From Desulfobacula sp. (GTDB taxonomy: Bacteria > Desulfobacterota > Desulfobacteria > Desulfobacterales > Desulfobacteraceae), in the NCBI GenBank assembly GCA_027858355.1, contig JAQICW010000361.1, forward strand, positions 1 to 6,109: a stretch of DNA of 6,109 bases. The letters are read 5' to 3'. The notes under the pieces are model-generated. The model saw nothing but the letters and a program-made list of their open reading frames with translations. It made no database searches and was not told the DNA's origin. Position numbers and translations under genes: made by a program. Position 1 is the stretch's first letter. The number at the start of each line of letters is the position of its first letter. Below, in pieces: positions 6,074-6,109 of the stretch.

Positions 6074-6109
6074 ATGGAAAAATTAATTATTACGATTGCA
6101 CCAACCGGC
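6074..6109 (+). CDS. BKACE-family (3-keto-5-aminohexanoate cleavage-like) protein, N-terminus only
   Basis: Twelve codons, MEKLIITIAPTG, run to the window edge. This matches the characteristic first beta strand of beta-keto acid cleavage enzymes (BKACE, formerly DUF849; the lysine-fermentation enzyme Kce is the best known). Those enzymes are zinc-dependent TIM barrels that condense a beta-keto acid with acetyl-CoA to give acetoacetate and a new CoA ester. The ribosome site AAAGG (6064-6068) is five bases before the ATG. Substrate specificity cannot be judged from this fragment. The divergent aminotransferase shares its upstream region, so joint regulation and a shared keto-acid substrate are possible. 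Confidence 0.7.
   Translation, partial: MEKLIITIAPTG

Overview
This 6.1-kb window looks like part of a catabolic gene cluster from an anaerobic, moderately AT-rich bacterium. Desulfobacterota (a Desulfobacter or Desulfobacula-type relative) is my guess, but that rests on overall character and not on a marker gene. The anchor is YgeW, the 'knotted' carbamoyltransferase, together with remains of YgeY, an M20-type hydrolase. These two families usually occur together in clusters linked to selenium-dependent molybdenum hydroxylases and anaerobic purine breakdown.

Layout, plus strand: the 3' part of a ygeY-like gene (1-522) that has lost its middle third to half in frame; a threonine-synthase-like PLP enzyme (512-1732) that overlaps it by 11 bp; a second, unrelated fold-type II PLP enzyme of unassigned function (1747-3207); a 139-bp spacer; and an intact ygeW (3347-4543). 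Convergent to these, with only 5 bp between stop codons, is a fold-type I aminotransferase on the minus strand (4549-5714), which is broken by a one-base frameshift near its N-terminus. A 359-bp AT-rich divergent intergenic region (5715-6073) follows, with promoter-like boxes, direct repeats and palindromes. The first 12 codons of a BKACE (beta-keto acid cleavage enzyme) family gene lie at the right edge.

Inferred joint role: amino acid or ureido-amino acid catabolism. YgeW would move a carbamoyl group, the PLP enzymes would carry out eliminations or replacements on an amino acid, and the aminotransferase and BKACE would process keto acids. The usual PLP partner in such clusters, YgeX (2,3-diaminopropionate ammonia-lyase), is not seen here. 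Two other fold-type II enzymes sit between ygeY and ygeW instead, which is the most intriguing functional feature. Two of the five genes seen at length are damaged, so either the locus is decaying or the assembly has errors at these spots.
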